NCBI RefSeq assembly: GCF_014851765.1
Contig: NZ_JACVAI010000006.1
Coordinates: forward strand, 186,001-250,000
Direction of reading: 5' to 3'
Length of the DNA stretch: 64,000 nucleotides
Source of the DNA: Pseudomonas sp. PDM04
Lineage (GTDB): Bacteria > Pseudomonadota > Gammaproteobacteria > Pseudomonadales > Pseudomonadaceae
Made by a program: the position numbers and the translations under genes. The notes under the pieces are model-generated. The model saw nothing but the letters and a program-made list of their open reading frames with translations. It did no database searches and was not told the DNA's origin. Shown here in pieces: positions 43,256 through 52,238 of this stretch; the stretch's first letter is position 1; each line of letters opens with the position of its first letter.

Positions 43256-44599
43256 ATGAGCTTCATTCACTGGGTGGCGGTGCTCGGGGCGGTGCTGTTG
43301 ACGTTGGCGTTGACCTCGTCATACTTGCGCTGGATGCCGGTGACCACATCGGCGGTGTGCCTGGTGCTGGGTGTCGCCATCGGACCGGCGGCGCTCGGGT
43401 TTCTGCGGCTGGACCTGGACGACGCCAGCACCTGGATGGAGCACCTGACGGAAGTCGCGGTGCTCTTTTCTTTGTTTGTCTGCGGTTTGAAGCTGCGTTC
43501 CCCCTTCAGGAACAAGAACTGGCGCATTGCTGTCAGCCTGGCCGGCCCAGTGATGCTGTTGACCATCGCCAGCACAGGGTTGCTGCTGCATTACGGCTTT
43601 GAACTGCCCTGGGGCGTTGCGGTGCTGATGGGCTCGATCCTGGCACCCACCGACCCGGTGCTCGCCGCGCTGGTGCAGGTCAACGACGCGCGGGATGACG
43701 ACAGCGTGCGCTTCGGGCTCTCCGGAGAAGCCGGTCTCAATGACGGCATCGCTTTCCCGTTCGTGATCCTCGGTCTATTGCTGATGCGCCAGGACGACAA
43801 CCCCGGCTTTCTTGGCGACTGGGCGCTGCAAAGCGTACTGTGGGCGGTTCCCGCCGGTCTGCTGATCGGTTACGGCATGGGGCGCGGGATCGGTCGCCTG
43901 ACCCTGGCGCTACGGATCAGGAACGAGGACAGCACCCTCTCACCCAACGACTACCTGGCCCTCGCCTTGATCGCCCTGGCGTACGTCGGCGCCGAGGCGC
44001 TGCATGGCTACGGCTTTCTGTCGGTGTTTGCCGCCGGCCTTGGTCTGCGCCATGAGGAGGTCAACTCCACTGGCGACGATGAGCTGCCCGCCGAGCATCT
44101 GGTTCAGCCGGTGGTCGGCCACCAGAACGTGGAACCGCAACACGCGGTGCACGGTGATACCCGGCGCATGGAAGACAGTCAGGTGGCTGCGGGCATCATG
44201 ATGGGTGACATGCTCGCTTTCGGCGGTCTGGTGGAGCGGGCCATGGAGGTGTTCCTGGTCACCTTGCTCGGCGTCGTGCTGATTGCACACTGGGATTGGC
44301 GCGCACTGTGGATCGGCGCCGCACTGTTTTGCCTGATAAGGCCATTGAGCGTCGCCGCCCTGCCCTGGCGTCGCCTGCTGAACGGTCGTCAGCGCCTGTT
44401 GATCGGCTGGTTCGGCATTCGCGGCATCGGCAGCCTGTACTACCTGTTTTATGCCTTGAACCATGGCTTGGCGCCTTCGATTGCCGCGCTTTGCACCGAC
44501 CTGACCTTGTCGGTGGTCGCGCTGAGTATCCTGATCCATGGTTTCAGCACGCAACCGCTGCTGGCGTGGTATGAACGGCGCAAAGAGCAAATTCCTTGA
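43256..44599 (+). CDS. Cation:proton antiporter (CPA1/NhaP type)
   Basis: The 447-residue protein has about twelve transmembrane helices and the CPA1 core motifs: LAPTDPVLAALVQ (the TM region with conserved TDP) and FGLSGEAGLNDGIAFPFVIL (conserved ND), then WFGIRGIGSLYYL (GIRG). It exchanges Na+ or K+ for H+ across the inner membrane. A hydrophilic insertion (about 280-320) resembles the cytoplasmic loops of the family. It is typical in length and has no C-terminal TrkA domain. Confidence 0.9.
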   Translation: MSFIHWVAVLGAVLLTLALTSSYLRWMPVTTSAVCLVLGVAIGPAALGFLRLDLDDASTWMEHLTEVAVLFSLFVCGLKLRSPFRNKNWRIAVSLAGPVMLLTIASTGLLLHYGFELPWGVAVLMGSILAPTDPVLAALVQVNDARDDDSVRFGLSGEAGLNDGIAFPFVILGLLLMRQDDNPGFLGDWALQSVLWAVPAGLLIGYGMGRGIGRLTLALRIRNEDSTLSPNDYLALALIALAYVGAEALHGYGFLSVFAAGLGLRHEEVNSTGDDELPAEHLVQPVVGHQNVEPQHAVHGDTRRMEDSQVAAGIMMGDMLAFGGLVERAMEVFLVTLLGVVLIAHWDWRALWIGAALFCLIRPLSVAALPWRRLLNGRQRLLIGWFGIRGIGSLYYLFYALNHGLAPSIAALCTDLTLSVVALSILIHGFSTQPLLAWYERRKEQIP

Positions 44600-44713
44600 T
44601 TGGATGCCTGCAACTTTCTGTCAGGAATTATCCAATTTTCATGTTCATAAAATTGAAATCCTGGCGCGGCCTGACGGGTCACAAGCTTAACCCACACAAT
44701 CAAGGTGCCGGTC

Positions 44714-45007
44714 ATGATCCAGTATTCCACCCGCGATGAAATCAAGGCCTGCCGGGCCTTTGCCCTGGAGCGCAACCACCAGATGTTCGAAGAAGCCCAG
44801 GCGCTGAGTCGCAACGCCTTCGACTTGCTGGAAGCCGGCGATCTGGATGGGGAGCTGTTCGATCGCTATCAGGCGTTGCGCAGGAAAGCCGACCTGAAGT
44901 TCGCCGAAGCCATCGAACATTTGCGCGTGCTCAACGAGAACTTCCCTCCGATCCACCAGGCGGCCAGCGTGCCTCGCGAAGTGATCCGGCACGAATCCAT
45001 CGCCTGA
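44714..45007 (+). CDS. Small soluble alpha-helical protein, function unknown
   Basis: The 97-residue protein is predicted to be almost all helical and charged (for example LERNHQMFEEAQALSRNAFD), with no signal peptide or membrane segment. I do not recognise a family. AGGTG at 44703-44707 sits well before the ATG at 44714; a GTG nine bases earlier is unlikely. The gene has a strong terminator right after it. It stands alone between the antiporter and a converging membrane protein gene. Confidence 0.65.
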   Translation: MIQYSTRDEIKACRAFALERNHQMFEEAQALSRNAFDLLEAGDLDGELFDRYQALRRKADLKFAEAIEHLRVLNENFPPIHQAASVPREVIRHESIA

Positions 45008-45010
45008 ATT

Positions 45011-45060
45011 CCCGAACGCCTGCAGGAGCAAGCTGGCGCCTGCAGGCGTTCGGGTGTTTT
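45011..45060. terminator. Bidirectional terminator with a perfect 16-bp stem
   Basis: CCCGAACGCCTGCAGG (45011-45026) and CCTGCAGGCGTTCGGG (45039-45054) pair fully with a 12-nt loop, followed by TGTTTT. It lies between two converging genes, whose stops are within 10 bp of it. Confidence 0.85.
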
Positions 45061-45065
45061 CGGGA

Positions 45066-45602
45066 TCATGCGCCGGGGTTGGTAACCTGGATGTATACCG
45101 CGTAACTCCCCAGCAATACCCAGAATGTGGCGAAAATCCAGGGCGTACGCACCGAGAACAGCAACGACTTGCGGTAACCCTTGTGGGACGACTCCATCTC
45201 GCTGAACAGCGGCGACTCATCATAAGCCAGGCCCATCAGCGGTTCGCTGCGCAGCAACTCACTCTGTTTGTAATGCCAGTGATCGATGATGTCATAGGCC
45301 GCGCGAATGCCTGGCCAGGCATTGAGTGAACTCAGCCCCCCCAAGAGCGCCAGGAACGGCGGGACTACCAGGGTGAACAGCTTGCCCCATTCGGGGTTGA
45401 GATTGGCCATGCACGAAGCAAACGCAATCACCAGAAACGACTGCGCCGCCAGGTAGGCATCGGTGCGATTGGCCAGGATGCTGGTTTCGTACTGGATTTC
45501 CCTGCGATAGAAATCCAGCCGTTCCTTGGGTGAGCCGAACATCTTCGCATTGTGTTCGGTCAACGCTTCTTCAGCAGTGGGTTGCGTCAGTATTCTCGGC
45601 AT
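45066..45602 (-). CDS. Membrane protein of unknown function
   Basis: The 178-residue protein has a charged N-terminal segment (LTEHNAKMFGSPKERLDFYR), two adjacent membrane segments (about 52-95), a cytoplasmic stretch and a C-terminal membrane segment (WIFATFWVLLGSYAVYIQVT). I do not recognise the family; the layout is loosely like small SLATT-type membrane proteins. It is expected in the inner membrane. It ends at the strong bidirectional terminator. Confidence 0.65.
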   Translation of the reverse strand: MPRILTQPTAEEALTEHNAKMFGSPKERLDFYRREIQYETSILANRTDAYLAAQSFLVIAFASCMANLNPEWGKLFTLVVPPFLALLGGLSSLNAWPGIRAAYDIIDHWHYKQSELLRSEPLMGLAYDESPLFSEMESSHKGYRKSLLFSVRTPWIFATFWVLLGSYAVYIQVTNPGA

Positions 45603-45674
45603 AGGGTGTCACGCGCTGGAGGCAAACCGTTTAGAAGATGCGCCCTCCCACAAGTTCAGCTCGATCCCGGGTGA

Positions 45675-47594
45675 TCATTTCAGGGTGGCGGCAATGATCT
45701 CGACCAGGTTGAGTTGAGTGAACGGCTTGGACAGGCGCGGCAACTTGAGCGCAAAACCTTCCAGCCGTTCGGCGTAGCCGGTGGCGAGGATGATCGGCAG
45801 GTTCGGTCTGATCGAACGGATGGCGTGCGCAAGCTGTGCACCATTCATTTGCGGCATGGCCATGTCGGTAATGACCAGGTCAATGCCCTTCTCGTTGTCG
45901 AATACTTCCAGCGCCTGGGCCCCGGACACCGCGCTGAGCACCCGATGCCCCAGGTCCTCAAGCAACAGACAGGTACTGGTCAGGACCAGACTGTCGTCGT
46001 CCACCACCAGTACGCACAGACGGGACACCCCCGGTATCGCTTCTTCCTGAACGGACGGGGCCACCGAGCCCTGAGTCGCCACTGGAATCCACAATTCGGC
46101 CGTGGTGCCGTGGTCCTTGCGGCTTTTGAGAATGAAGCGTCCGCCGAGTTGCTCGATGTAGCCGTGAACCATCGACAACCCCAGCCCCGTGCCTTTACCG
46201 ACCCCCTTGGTGGTGAAGAACGGATCCATTGCCATGGCAAGGGTCTCGTCATCCATGCCTTCCCCGGTGTCACTGATACTCAGGCAGACAAAACGCCCGG
46301 ACATCGGCGTCAGCGTGACCTGTTCCGTCGCCTCTTCCGATTTCGCGCTGATCAGGATCTTGCCACCATGGGGCATGGCATCTCGGGCGTTGGTCACCAG
46401 GTTGAGGATGGCCAGTTCCAGTTGGTTGACGTCGGCCAGCACCGCCTCGATTTCCGGGGGAAAACGGGTTTCAAGCAACACCGAAGGCCCGAGGGAACTG
46501 CGCAGCAAGCTGCTGATGCCTTCCACCAGAGCGGGTATGTCCACAGGCTCGGTCTTGAGCTCCTGACGCCTGGCGAACGCCAGCATGCGCTGGGTCAGCG
46601 ACACCCCGCGCAGGGCGCCCTGGGTGGCGTTATCCAGCAAGCGGGTGAGTTTCGAATCACCGTCCACCCGTTTGCGCACGATTTCCAGATTGCCCAGGAT
46701 CACCGTCAACAGGTTATTGAAGTCATGGGCGATCCCGCCGCTGAGTTGGCCGATGGCCTGCATTTTCTGCGCCTGGAACAGCGCTTCGCGGGTTTGCTCG
46801 AGGGTTTGCTGGGCCTGTGTCGCTTCGGTGATGTCCCGGGTGATCTTGGCAAAGCCGAGTAACGTGCCGGTGTCACCCCAGATCGGGTCGACCACCACGT
46901 GAGCCATGAAGCGCGTACCGTCCTTGCGCAGTCGCCATCCCTTGTTCTCGAAACGCCCTTCATTGATGGCAACGCTCAGCGTGCGTTGCGGTTCACCGGC
47001 ATCGCGATCTTCCGGGGTGTAGAACATGGAAAAATGCTCGCCGATCACTTCAAGGGGCGAGTAACCCTTGATGCGCTGGGCGCCGGCATTCCAGTTGGTC
47101 ACACGCCCCTGTGGGTCGAGCATGTAGATCGCGTAGTCCGTGACGCTCTGCACCAGCAGCCGAAATTGCTGCTCGCTTTGCTTGAGGACTTCCTCGGCCA
47201 TCTTGCGTTCGGTCAGGTCGCGGGTGATCTTGGCAAAGCCCAGCAGCCGGCCGCTCGGCTCGTAGATCGGGTCAATCACCACGTGACACCAGAACCGCGA
47301 ACCGTCCTTGCGGACCCGCCAGCCTTCGCCTTCAAAACGCCCTTCACGAATGGCCGTGTCCAGCGCTCGCTGGGGCAGCCCTTTGGCGCGGTCCTCTTCG
47401 GTGTAGAAATCAGAAAAGTGCTGACCGAGAATTTCGGCCTCTTCGTAGCCTTTGAAGCGTCTGGCGCCGGCGTTCCAGCTGGTGATGACGCCGTCGGGAT
47501 CAATCATGTAGATCGCATAGTCAACAACCGCATCGATCAACAGGCGAAAACGCCCGTCGTCGATGACGCTGGTCTGGGATCGATCTTCGTTCAT
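45675..47594 (-). CDS. Soluble hybrid histidine kinase with duplicated PAS domains
   Basis: The 639-residue protein has two PAS domains (about 12-130 and 135-255) that look like an internal duplication (EGEGWRVRKDGSRFWCHVVI against ENKGWRLRKDGTRFMAHVVV). A HisKA follows (GGIAHDFNNLLTVILGNLE), then an ATPase (NLVTNARDAMPHGG, DTGEGM, GKGTGLGLSMVHGY) and a receiver with Asp in LVITDMAMPQMNG and Lys in LSKPFT. There is no membrane segment, so the signal is intracellular. The partner regulator is not adjacent. I start at the ATG at 47592-47594; an upstream in-frame start adds 14 residues. Confidence 0.9.
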   Translation of the reverse strand: MNEDRSQTSVIDDGRFRLLIDAVVDYAIYMIDPDGVITSWNAGARRFKGYEEAEILGQHFSDFYTEEDRAKGLPQRALDTAIREGRFEGEGWRVRKDGSRFWCHVVIDPIYEPSGRLLGFAKITRDLTERKMAEEVLKQSEQQFRLLVQSVTDYAIYMLDPQGRVTNWNAGAQRIKGYSPLEVIGEHFSMFYTPEDRDAGEPQRTLSVAINEGRFENKGWRLRKDGTRFMAHVVVDPIWGDTGTLLGFAKITRDITEATQAQQTLEQTREALFQAQKMQAIGQLSGGIAHDFNNLLTVILGNLEIVRKRVDGDSKLTRLLDNATQGALRGVSLTQRMLAFARRQELKTEPVDIPALVEGISSLLRSSLGPSVLLETRFPPEIEAVLADVNQLELAILNLVTNARDAMPHGGKILISAKSEEATEQVTLTPMSGRFVCLSISDTGEGMDDETLAMAMDPFFTTKGVGKGTGLGLSMVHGYIEQLGGRFILKSRKDHGTTAELWIPVATQGSVAPSVQEEAIPGVSRLCVLVVDDDSLVLTSTCLLLEDLGHRVLSAVSGAQALEVFDNEKGIDLVITDMAMPQMNGAQLAHAIRSIRPNLPIILATGYAERLEGFALKLPRLSKPFTQLNLVEIIAATLK

Positions 47595-47687
47595 TAAGCG
47601 CTCACGGCAAGAGGGTTTTGCTGAAGTATGGGACAAACGTAAAAATTGGACAGCAGGAAAAACAATCCTGATCAGTTTGTTTCAGGT

Positions 47688-49970
47688 TCAAACGGTCGGC
47701 ATTGCACCCAAGGCGTCACCCACCGACCACCAGCGCGGCAGCAATTGCCTGACCTTGTTTTCGCCAAACCGGTCATCGATCAACATCACCACCCCGCGGT
47801 CCTGCTGGGTGCGAATCACCCGTCCCGCCGCCTGCACCACCTTCTGCACGCCGGGAAACAAATAGGTGTAGTCGTAACCGGCACCGAAAATCGCGGCCAT
47901 CCGGTGTTTCAGTTGTTCATTGACCGGGTTCAGCTGTGCAAGTCCCAGGGTGGCGATAAAGGCGCCGATCAACCGCGCTCCCGGCAGATCGATGCCTTCG
48001 CCAAAGGCCCCGCCCAGTACGGCGAAGCCGATGCCCTGGCCCTCAGCGCTGAACTGATCGAGAAAGGCCTGGCGTTGACCTTCGGCCATGCCCCGCGATT
48101 GTGACCAGAGGTGGATGTGCGGATGGGTTTCGGCCAGCAATTGCGCCACCTGCTGCAAGTAATCGAAGCTGCTGAAAAACGCCAGGTAGTTGCCCGGGCG
48201 CTCGCTGAACTGCCGGGCGATCAGCGCCACGATAGGCGCCAGGGAAGACTGTCGATGCACGAAACGGGTGGAGATCTGGCTGACGATCCGCACTTGCAAC
48301 TGATCCGCATGGAACGGCGACTCGACATCGATCCATACCGAATTGGCCGGCGTACCGAGCAGATCGGCGTAGTAATGCCGGGGACTCAAGGTCGCGGAGA
48401 ACAGCACGGTGCTGCGCGCCGCCGTCAGACGCGGGCCGATGAAACCGGCGGGCACCACGTTGCGCAGGCACAGCTGCGACAACGGGCGCTTGCGATCGAG
48501 GTCGCGCTTGCTGATGTCGAACAGGTACTGCTCGTCGAAAAGCTCAGCCACCCGGCAGAACTGCAGCAGGTCGAAGTAGAAGTTCTGCAGGCCGCTGTCC
48601 AGGCCCTGCGGGTGATCGTTGAGGTAATCGCCGATGCTGGCGCCACAGGAAAACAGGGCCTGGAGCAATTTTTCCGGAGGCTTGTCGTAGGCCTGGTACG
48701 GCGCCAGTTGCAGGTTATGCAAGGCATTCCATTCACGATTGACCCGCTGCAGGGATTTCTTCAACGGTTGCGGTGCGGTTTTGCGCACGCCATCGAGGGT
48801 CGACTGGTCGAGGCTGGCGCTGTACATCTGCCGCCCGCGCTCCACCAGGTTGTGCGCTTCGTCCACCAGCACCGCGACTTTCCATTGGTTGGCCTGGGCC
48901 AGCCCGAACAGCAGCGCGCTGAAATCGAAATAGTAGTTGTAGTCGGCGACCACCACGTCGGCCCAGCGCGCCATTTCCTGGCTCAGGTAATAGGGGCAGA
49001 CCTCGTGCTCCAGGGCCACCTCACGCAGGGCAGCCTGGTCGAGCAGCCGCCGCTTACTGGCCGCCTGGCGTGCGGCGGGCAAGCGGTCGTAGAACCCCTG
49101 GGCCAACGGACAGGATTCGCCGTGGCAAGCCTTGTCCGGATGCTCGCAGGCCTTGTCCCGGGCGATCATTTCCAGCACCCGCAGCGGTGGAGCGGTGGCG
49201 CTGTCGAGAATGACCTGCGCCGCATCGAGCGCCAGCTTGCGTCCCGGGGTCTTCGCCGTCAGGAACAACACCTTGTCCAATTGCTGCGGCGCCAGGGCCT
49301 TGAGCATCGGGAACAGCGTGCCGACGGTCTTGCCAATGCCGGTCGGCGCCTGGGCCATCAGGCACCGGCCAGTGCTGACGGCCTTGAACACCGACTCCGC
49401 CAGATGCCGTTGGCCCGGGCGAAACCCGGCATGGGGAAACGCCAGTCGTTGCGCCGCGTCGTTGCGCGCCTGGCGATGGGCCATTTCCTGTTCGGCCCAG
49501 CGCAGGAACAACTGGCAATGGTGCTCGAAGAACCCTTTCAGCGTTTCGGCGCTGAAAGTTTCGACCAGGCAGGTTTCCCTTTCGCTGGCGATGTCGAAGT
49601 ACACCAGCGCCACATTGATCTGCGCCAGGTCCAGTTTCCGGCACATCAGCCAGCCGTAGACCTTGGCCTGTGCCCAGTGCAGTTGCCGATGGTTGGCCGG
49701 CTGCCTGCTCAGGTCGCCGCGGTAGGTTTTGACTTCTTCGAGACAGTTTTGCGTCGGGTCGTAGCCGTCCGCCCTGCCCCTGACCTTCAACGTCCGGTAC
49801 AGGCCTTCCAGCGCGACTTCGCTCTGATAACCATCACTGCGCCGGGACGCGACCGTGCGGTGACCGACGATGCCTTCCAGGGCTGTCGGCGATGGCGTGA
49901 AACGCAGGTCGAGGTCGCCGACCTTGGCGGTGAACTCACACAACGCCCGCACCGCTATGCTGTAGCTCAA
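47688..49970 (-). CDS. Cas4-like nuclease/XPD-type Fe-S helicase fusion
   Basis: The 760-residue protein has an N-terminal PD-(D/E)xK nuclease-like domain with D68, E79 and K81 (GRADGYDPTQNCLEEVKTYR) and a QAKVYGW helix, as in Cas4. The SF2 helicase begins with Walker A APTGIGKT (208-215), then C275, C282, C287 and C325, a set like the XPD/DinG iron-sulfur domain, then VDEAHNL. Motif VI lies near VQAAGRVIRTQQDRG. It should unwind DNA from 5' to 3'. The start is a TTG with GGAG eight bases upstream, overlapping the FAN1 stop (TTGA), so they are coupled. Confidence 0.88.
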   Translation of the reverse strand: MSYSIAVRALCEFTAKVGDLDLRFTPSPTALEGIVGHRTVASRRSDGYQSEVALEGLYRTLKVRGRADGYDPTQNCLEEVKTYRGDLSRQPANHRQLHWAQAKVYGWLMCRKLDLAQINVALVYFDIASERETCLVETFSAETLKGFFEHHCQLFLRWAEQEMAHRQARNDAAQRLAFPHAGFRPGQRHLAESVFKAVSTGRCLMAQAPTGIGKTVGTLFPMLKALAPQQLDKVLFLTAKTPGRKLALDAAQVILDSATAPPLRVLEMIARDKACEHPDKACHGESCPLAQGFYDRLPAARQAASKRRLLDQAALREVALEHEVCPYYLSQEMARWADVVVADYNYYFDFSALLFGLAQANQWKVAVLVDEAHNLVERGRQMYSASLDQSTLDGVRKTAPQPLKKSLQRVNREWNALHNLQLAPYQAYDKPPEKLLQALFSCGASIGDYLNDHPQGLDSGLQNFYFDLLQFCRVAELFDEQYLFDISKRDLDRKRPLSQLCLRNVVPAGFIGPRLTAARSTVLFSATLSPRHYYADLLGTPANSVWIDVESPFHADQLQVRIVSQISTRFVHRQSSLAPIVALIARQFSERPGNYLAFFSSFDYLQQVAQLLAETHPHIHLWSQSRGMAEGQRQAFLDQFSAEGQGIGFAVLGGAFGEGIDLPGARLIGAFIATLGLAQLNPVNEQLKHRMAAIFGAGYDYTYLFPGVQKVVQAAGRVIRTQQDRGVVMLIDDRFGENKVRQLLPRWWSVGDALGAMPTV

Positions 49971-51619
49971 GCGCTATGCTCCGCCCATTGCACATAGCAC
50001 ACGGCGATGGGCATCTGGTGTTCATGGCAGAACTCGAGCCAGCGCAATTGGTTGTCCTGCAGGCGATCGCCGGGGCCTTTGACTTCGATCATGCGATAGG
50101 TCCTGTCCTGCGGCCAGAACTGGATCAGGTCCGGCATGCCGGCACGGTTGGCCTTGATGTCCAGCAACAACCGGCTGAACCAGTGCTTGAGGTGCGCGGC
50201 CGGCAGGCAATCCAGCGCCTGGTCCAGCAGTTCGCCGCTCAATGCACCCCAGAAGACGAAAGGCGATTGAACGTTCCACTTGCTGGCATAACGTTCGCGG
50301 ATCGTCTGCCGGTAGCGCCCGTCATCGAGTTCGGCAAGGCAGGCCTGGAACAGATCCGCCCGGCGCGCATGGAAATCCTCGTTGTGCAGGTCCACCGGTC
50401 CGCGCTGGAACGGGTGGAAAAATGCGCCCGGCAACGGCGCGAAGATCGCTGGCCAGCACAGCAGGCCGAACAGCGAGTTGATCAGGCTGTTTTCCACGTA
50501 GTGCACCGGCGCCGATTCCTGCGCCAGATGGGCCTGAACGTAATACTCCACCGGCAGTTCAGGATCGATTCTGGGCAATTGCAGGTCCAGGCGCTGCATA
50601 GCCCTGGGCACCGGCCTTTTGTTCGGCGGGCCGCCCAGCTTGCGGCGCAACCTTGGCAGGACACGCAGCAACTGCTGTTGCTCGGCAGCGCTTTGCGGCG
50701 CTTGCTCGGCAACCGTGGCCAGGTCCAACGCCAGTTGGTACTCACCACAACGCTCCAGCACTCGAATCATCCGCCCCCGCGCACCGGGCCAGTCGCAGTC
50801 ACGGTAAATGCCCAGCGCATTGGCGAAATCGGCCACGCGTTCACAGTGCTGGCCGATCTGGAACAACAGCTTGGCGCGGCGCTTGTGCAGCCAGGGATTG
50901 GTCAATGTCAGGGCGTTGATCCGCTCTACGACGGTGGCCAGCGCTTCACCGGCTGCGAAATCCTCCTGGTACTGATGAAGCAACAGGCAGGCATCCACGT
51001 CGTCGCGAGTGCGCAAACCACGGGATTCGGCGCAGAACTCGACCTTTTCGTAGGTAAAGATACCGAGGTCGGCCAACACGAACTCCGACCAGTCCTGATA
51101 CAGATTGCCGAAAAACATCAAGCGCAGGCGATCGCACAGGCCCATGATGGTCAGGCTGAACACGCGGTCCTGGAGGGCCTCGCACCAATGGTTGAACGCC
51201 TGGGCCTGGGGGAACTGTTCGGCCAATACCGGCAGCCAATCGGTCTTCCTGCCTTTGGGCTGATCGATGAAGGCGCCGAAACACTGCACGATTTCCGCCT
51301 TGAGCAGCACCTCGAACAGGGTTTCCAGGGGCAGCGGCGCCTGATCGTCGATCCAGCCCAGTGCCAGCAACGGGCCTGCAGCGTTGGCGATGTCGCCGAT
51401 CTCGAGGTAATACAGTTTGTTCGCCCGGAAATGAATGCCCTTGCGCATCACCATCCGCACGAGCAGCGCGCGGGATTCACGGGGCAATCGATTGAAGTCG
51501 CGAATGAACGCCTGTTCGTCGACACTCAGTACATCGGCATAGCGTTGATCCAGCCAATCAAGCACTTGCGTGAAGTTGTTCAGGTAGTAGAACGGATCAT
51601 CTAAGGGATTCTGGGTCAC
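49967..51619 (-). CDS. FAN1-type VRR-NUC structure-specific nuclease
   Basis: The 550-residue protein ends with a VRR-NUC domain holding D497 in GMPDLIQFW and E512/K514 in MIEVKGPGD, then RLQDNQLRWLEF. The body has a helical region and SAP/TPR-like repeats, as in bacterial FAN1 (one from P. aeruginosa has been studied structurally). FAN1 cuts branched DNA near interstrand crosslinks. The start is a GTG (51617-51619) without a strong ribosome site. It overlaps the helicase gene by 4 nt, which points to joint repair of crosslinks or stalled forks (inference). Confidence 0.9.
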   Translation of the reverse strand: MTQNPLDDPFYYLNNFTQVLDWLDQRYADVLSVDEQAFIRDFNRLPRESRALLVRMVMRKGIHFRANKLYYLEIGDIANAAGPLLALGWIDDQAPLPLETLFEVLLKAEIVQCFGAFIDQPKGRKTDWLPVLAEQFPQAQAFNHWCEALQDRVFSLTIMGLCDRLRLMFFGNLYQDWSEFVLADLGIFTYEKVEFCAESRGLRTRDDVDACLLLHQYQEDFAAGEALATVVERINALTLTNPWLHKRRAKLLFQIGQHCERVADFANALGIYRDCDWPGARGRMIRVLERCGEYQLALDLATVAEQAPQSAAEQQQLLRVLPRLRRKLGGPPNKRPVPRAMQRLDLQLPRIDPELPVEYYVQAHLAQESAPVHYVENSLINSLFGLLCWPAIFAPLPGAFFHPFQRGPVDLHNEDFHARRADLFQACLAELDDGRYRQTIRERYASKWNVQSPFVFWGALSGELLDQALDCLPAAHLKHWFSRLLLDIKANRAGMPDLIQFWPQDRTYRMIEVKGPGDRLQDNQLRWLEFCHEHQMPIAVCYVQWAEHSA

Positions 51620-51844
51620 GGGAAAACACGGCCATGGCTGGAAATACTGGTTATGCGTACAGATACCAGCAACGACCCGTGCGGTGCAAATGGAAAAGGA
51701 TCAGCGGCGACGGCCAGGCCGTTTTTTTCTCGGTTCGGTCGAACTTTCTGCCGATCCACCGAACCAACCGCGTTAGAGGATTGACGGCGGTGGCTCGACT
51801 CACCGTGGTCACTGTGTCATCGCAGACAATGTAGAGAGGTGCTC

Positions 51845-52069
51845 ATGAACATCAAGAACCTGGGTTTACCCTTGGCCGTCGCCGCTTTCCTGGCCCTGGC
51901 CGGTTGCTCGACGCCGACCGTGGTGACACTGCAGAACGGCACCCAGTATTTGACCAAAGACATGCCGGACACCGACACCGCAGACGGTTTCTACGAATTC
52001 GAGGATATTTCCGGCGCCAAGGTACGGGTCAAGGCGGATGAGGTGGCGACCGTTCGCAAAGAAGATTGA
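51845..52069 (+). CDS. YgdI/YgdR-family small lipoprotein
   Basis: The 74-residue protein has a lipobox ending ALAGC (Cys near 21) and the YgdI/YgdR SH3-like domain (VVTLQNGTQYLTKDMPDTDT and GFYEFEDISGAKVRVKADEV). Such lipoproteins are small outer-membrane-anchored proteins of unknown role. AGAGAGGT lies six bases upstream of the ATG at 51845; an in-frame GTG at 51839 is unlikely. REP elements follow the gene. Confidence 0.88.
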   Translation: MNIKNLGLPLAVAAFLALAGCSTPTVVTLQNGTQYLTKDMPDTDTADGFYEFEDISGAKVRVKADEVATVRKED

Positions 52070-52074
52070 AACCC

Positions 52075-52214
52075 TGTGGTAGCGAACCTGCTCGCATTGA
52101 ACCCGAGGCCGCCGCCGGGCATCAGCCACCCTGCGGCATCGTTGATGACCTTCGCGAGCAGGCTCGCTCCCACAGATCCGGCGTTATCCTTGTGGGAGCA
52201 AGCCTGCTCGCGAA
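52075..52214. repeat. REP cluster
   Basis: A degenerate core lies at 52075-52097. Two facing cores at 52151-52174 and 52191-52214 pair over 24 bp with one mismatch and a 16-nt loop. They separate the small lipoprotein gene and the polyamine-binding gene that converge here. Confidence 0.8.
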
Positions 52215-52238
52215 GAGGCCCTTACAGGCCAAACACTT

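Noticed and set aside
47646..51604. Long plus-strand open frames opposite the helicase and FAN1 genes (48111-49997, 49976-51604)
   Set aside because: They are shadow frames rich in Gln, Arg and His; the minus strand carries complete catalytic motifs.
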